Of a DNA stretch of 6,100 nucleotides, positions 3,953 to 6,100 are shown piece after piece. Positions within the stretch are counted from its first letter, which is position 1; each line of letters opens with the position of its first letter. The DNA lies in NCBI GenBank assembly GCA_964645125.1, contig CAZXZC010000035.1:1-6100 (forward strand), in the 5' to 3' direction. A model generated the notes under the pieces. The model saw only the letters and a list, made by a program, of their open reading frames with translations, searched no databases and was not told where the DNA came from. Origin of the DNA: JBDKGD01 sp964645125. Lineage in GTDB: Bacteria > Patescibacteriota > Minisyncoccia > UBA6257 > 2-01-FULL-56-20. The position numbers were made by a program, and so were the translations under genes.

Positions 3953-5458
3953 CTAACTTTTCCGTGCTTTTGGCGTTACCCAAAACCCCAATCGCCACCT
4001 ACCCCCTACCGCAAGCCGAGTTTGTGCCTCAAGGCCGGGCAACGAACCAAATACAATAAGTGAAAATGGAATGAGTGCCCACTGCAGGACGTACAAAAAA
4101 TAATGATATGGCTTAAACCACTTTGGTCGCGCGGGTGGCAACAACACAATGCCAAGTGCGGCTGAGGCGACAACTCCGACCATAGAAAGCGTTACGATAA
4201 ACCGAGTGATGCGCGGTAAGCTGTACGACAGTAATGTTTTTTTGAATGACTCCCCTCCGAGTGCGAGTGGTAACCACCCGAGTGCGAAAATCATAATGGA
4301 GTTGGTGGCCCATGAGTGAAATCCTTCAAGCGCGGTAAGTGTCCAAAATCGTTTTTTGGCGGCGGGAATTTTTCTGTCGCTTAAAAACCCGTTGAGCATA
4401 TAGGGAATGTTTTCGGCTCCCCACCCCCAGCGCCGCTGCTGTTTGTACAAATTTCTCATGGTACCCCAAAATGTTTCGTCGAGATTGGCGTCCATTGATA
4501 CGGGGTAGGCCAATGGCTCTACCCGGAAGTCGCCGTGGTAGTGCAGGTAGCACTGCCAAAAAATTCGTGAGTCTTCGGACACGACATTCGTGTGCCAATA
4601 GCCAACGTCGTGCAGCGTGGAAAATGGAATGGTTTGGGATGAAAACGAGGTGAGTCGTTCGGGCCGGGACTGCTGCATCATTTGCCAAAAGGTACAGGAG
4701 AAGGCAATCACGCGCGCCATGGCCGGTGCTTCAAAAATGTTATTGGTAAACAGTGGCACCGGCTGGTAAATGGCGCGTGCGGGATCGGCTACTGTTAGAA
4801 AGCTGTGCGTGACACGGGCGAAATAATCGGGAAAGACCTGCGTATCGACATCAAACACTGATACCAAAATTGATTCGTAGGGAATGTTTCGTGCATCGAT
4901 GATTTCACGTTTTGCCACAGCAGCAGCCCAGGCTTCATTGGAGCCTTTGCCAGGTATTTCATTGGGGAGATTTGCGGGGTGCGTGGTTACTAAAAATGCT
5001 CCAAAGACGTCTTTGTATTCGCGCGTGATCTGCTGAGCAACTTCGTGGGCTTGGCCGCCAGCGCGCTCTTCGAGTGCCAAAACCAGCAGAATATTTTGCG
5101 CAGGGTAGTTGCTGTTTTTAATGGTCTCAATTCCCCCACGCACGACCTCGTGCGATTCTTTATACATAGGAAGGATGACCAGGTGCTGAATGGCCTGCCA
5201 AGAGGCGCCGGTTTTTGCGTCGGTTTCTAATTTTTCACGCCAATTGATTGCCATATTTTTTCGCATCTGGCTGTACGTGGTACGCAGGTGCAACGACAAA
5301 TACATGGACTTCAAAAACCAGTACGTATCAAACAGAATGATGAAAATCGCCACGGCAATGGGTGTGTAATATGAAAACACAAACATGGCACTGATAGTAC
5401 CCCAAGCCAAGATGGCGGGGAGCATTTCGAAAAACCGTGTTTTGGTGCGCAGCGTCAT
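3953..5458 (-). CDS. membrane GT2 family glycosyltransferase, processive-type motifs
   Basis: This is a 501-residue integral membrane protein of the GT-A fold, glycosyltransferase family 2, which transfers sugars from nucleotide-sugar donors on the cytoplasmic face. The start is the ATG at 5458; a TTG two codons upstream (5464) would add Met-Ser. Two membrane segments (about 11-29, 32-49) precede the catalytic domain: LPMYKE at 97-102, the EIPGKGSNEAWA donor loop at 167-178, DVD at 203-205 (metal/donor binding), SED at 294-296 (catalytic base region) and QQRRW at 340-344 (QxxRW). At least three membrane segments follow (about 387-400, 417-440, 452-472). The D, DxD, ED and QxxRW set is that of cellulose/hyaluronan-synthase-like enzymes, so polysaccharide synthesis or export is inferred. 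Donor and product cannot be read from sequence. There is no Shine-Dalgarno and no clear terminator. It is transcribed divergently from the gene at 5600. Confidence 0.9.
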   Translation of the reverse strand: MTLRTKTRFFEMLPAILAWGTISAMFVFSYYTPIAVAIFIILFDTYWFLKSMYLSLHLRTTYSQMRKNMAINWREKLETDAKTGASWQAIQHLVILPMYKESHEVVRGGIETIKNSNYPAQNILLVLALEERAGGQAHEVAQQITREYKDVFGAFLVTTHPANLPNEIPGKGSNEAWAAAVAKREIIDARNIPYESILVSVFDVDTQVFPDYFARVTHSFLTVADPARAIYQPVPLFTNNIFEAPAMARVIAFSCTFWQMMQQSRPERLTSFSSQTIPFSTLHDVGYWHTNVVSEDSRIFWQCYLHYHGDFRVEPLAYPVSMDANLDETFWGTMRNLYKQQRRWGWGAENIPYMLNGFLSDRKIPAAKKRFWTLTALEGFHSWATNSIMIFALGWLPLALGGESFKKTLLSYSLPRITRFIVTLSMVGVVASAALGIVLLPPARPKWFKPYHYFLYVLQWALIPFSLIVFGSLPGLEAQTRLAVGGRWRLGFWVTPKARKS

Positions 5459-5502
5459 TGACAAATGTGTATAGAGTACGAAAAATAGGGCTTTTTCTCA
5501 AC

Positions 5503-5531
5503 TTGACATATTGTAATAAACGGGTTTCAAT
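5503..5531 (+). promoter_or_regulatory. possible promoter for the right-edge gene
   Basis: A perfect -35 TTGACA (5503-5508) is followed after 17 bases by TTCAAT (5526-5531), 4 of 6 matches to the -10 consensus. The leader to the ATG at 5600 would be about 62 bases and contains a small GTGC-GTATT-GCAC inverted repeat (5542-5554). The rest of the 141-bp divergent region (5459-5599) shows nothing else clear; a TTGAGA on the minus strand with a poor -10 might serve the glycosyltransferase. Confidence 0.35.
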
Positions 5532-5583
5532 TATGTTTCTTGTGCGTATTGCACGTACATCGACAATCTAACCATTGACTAAA

Positions 5584-5589
5584 AAGGAG
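5584..5589 (+). promoter_or_regulatory. Shine-Dalgarno (AAGGAG)
   Basis: AAGGAG lies 10 bases before the ATG at 5600 and supports that codon as the start of the right-edge gene. Confidence 0.75.
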
Positions 5590-5599
5590 AGCTCACGCC

Positions 5600-6100
5600 A
5601 TGGAACCATACTCGCCAACCCTACAGGCTGATGTGACGAAATTTCTTCAGCGGGCAGTTGTAATTCCGAAGGGGGAAAATCAACCACACAGTATTGTTTT
5701 TACCTCCCCGATTGACGCAACACAATGCTTAAAAGACAGCCGCGGATGTTGTATTTGTTCGGATCTCCGCCTTGCTCAGTTGAAACCAGATATGCTGGTT
5801 ACTGCCTGTATTGGTGGCACCACACCATTTTTTGTTGGTGTTTGCTACTCTGGCCACGGACAACGTTTTGATGATTTTTTTGAGGCAACAGCCCGAGTCA
5901 TAACGACCTGCCGGCAAAAAACAAGAGATCCACAAACACTTCATTCACTTGAATTAAGCCTGGCCACTATTTGGCCAAAAATTTCGTTCGAAAATATCGC
6001 ATCATTGAATGTGCATAGTTCCGCTTGGGATGATCTTCAAATTACCATCTGGAAGAAAAGGAAGATTGCTGTCGTTTCGGTTGTTCCCACACATAAGCCC
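5600..6100 (+). CDS. hypothetical protein, cysteine-containing, cut by right edge
   Basis: An ATG after a good Shine-Dalgarno opens a frame of 167 codons that is still open at the window end, so only the N-terminal part is seen. It begins MEPYSPTLQADVTKFLQ. I do not recognise the family. Seven cysteines occur in 167 residues (43, 50, 51, 53, 70, 82, 104); four cluster in QCLKDSRGCCICSD (42-55), which could bind metal or form disulfides. Hydrophobic strands follow (MLVTACIGG, FFVGVCYSGHG), then a likely helix FDDFFEATARVITTC (90-104) and, near the edge, the strand IAVVSVV after the basic KKRK. There is no signal peptide or membrane segment in the visible part, so a cytoplasmic location is likely. 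It diverges from the glycosyltransferase gene, and nothing ties the two functionally. Confidence 0.75.
   Translation, partial: MEPYSPTLQADVTKFLQRAVVIPKGENQPHSIVFTSPIDATQCLKDSRGCCICSDLRLAQLKPDMLVTACIGGTTPFFVGVCYSGHGQRFDDFFEATARVITTCRQKTRDPQTLHSLELSLATIWPKISFENIASLNVHSSAWDDLQITIWKKRKIAVVSVVPTHKP

Noticed and set aside
5459..5464. TTG start for the glycosyltransferase two codons upstream
   Set aside because: An ATG is available at 5458 and neither has a Shine-Dalgarno, so the ATG was preferred; the difference is only two residues.
5600..6100. AMMECR1 family, from the RGC string at residues 48-50
   Set aside because: The family's RGCIG motif continues differently and the downstream sequence does not match its conserved blocks.

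Overview
The window looks like a piece of a Candidate Phyla Radiation (Patescibacteria) genome, most likely a Parcubacteria-type lineage. This is inferred from three things. First, surface proteins carry the 'VGIGTTSPxxxLEVxGxxxITG' type of tail-fibre-neck segment. Second, a type IV prepilin-like protein sits beside a membrane-anchored cupredoxin. Third, the intergenic DNA holds short palindromic elements of the 'ATTCCTCG...CGGAATGACAG' and 'GGTGAGCTTGCCGAACCA' kinds, plus heptanucleotide tandem duplications. No rRNA, tRNA, CRISPR array, transposase or integrase was seen, and the organism cannot be named from this sequence alone.

Layout. Positions 1-179 hold at most the 5' end of a minus-strand gene leaving the left edge and a strong bidirectional hairpin terminator (143-181). 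A minus-strand surface cluster then reads right to left: a type IV prepilin-like protein with a tail-fibre-neck C-terminus (3101-2268), an anchored cupredoxin (2147-1587) and a secreted glycine-rich fibre/adhesin-like protein (1550-180). Upstream is an orphan 145-residue cytoplasmic protein (3615-3178) with its own near-consensus promoter, structured leader, strong Shine-Dalgarno and terminator. Positions 3732-3952 carry no gene but hold at least three palindromic repeat elements. A membrane GT2 processive-type glycosyltransferase (5458-3953) follows. Across a divergent 141-bp intergenic region, an unrecognised cysteine-containing plus-strand gene (from 5600) runs off the right edge.

How the genes may work together (inference). 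The three left-hand genes would all act at or outside the cytoplasmic membrane: a prepilin-peptidase substrate displaying a tail-fibre-like tip, a copper-site-like domain on a flexible stalk, and a glycine-rich fibre. The pilin and the fibre share the same GIG/LEV/ITG-type segment, so they may belong to one attachment or surface system. The glycosyltransferase would contribute to envelope polysaccharide. Strong Shine-Dalgarno sites precede only the 145-aa gene and the right-edge gene; the other genes have none, and some have -10-like boxes very close to the start codon.
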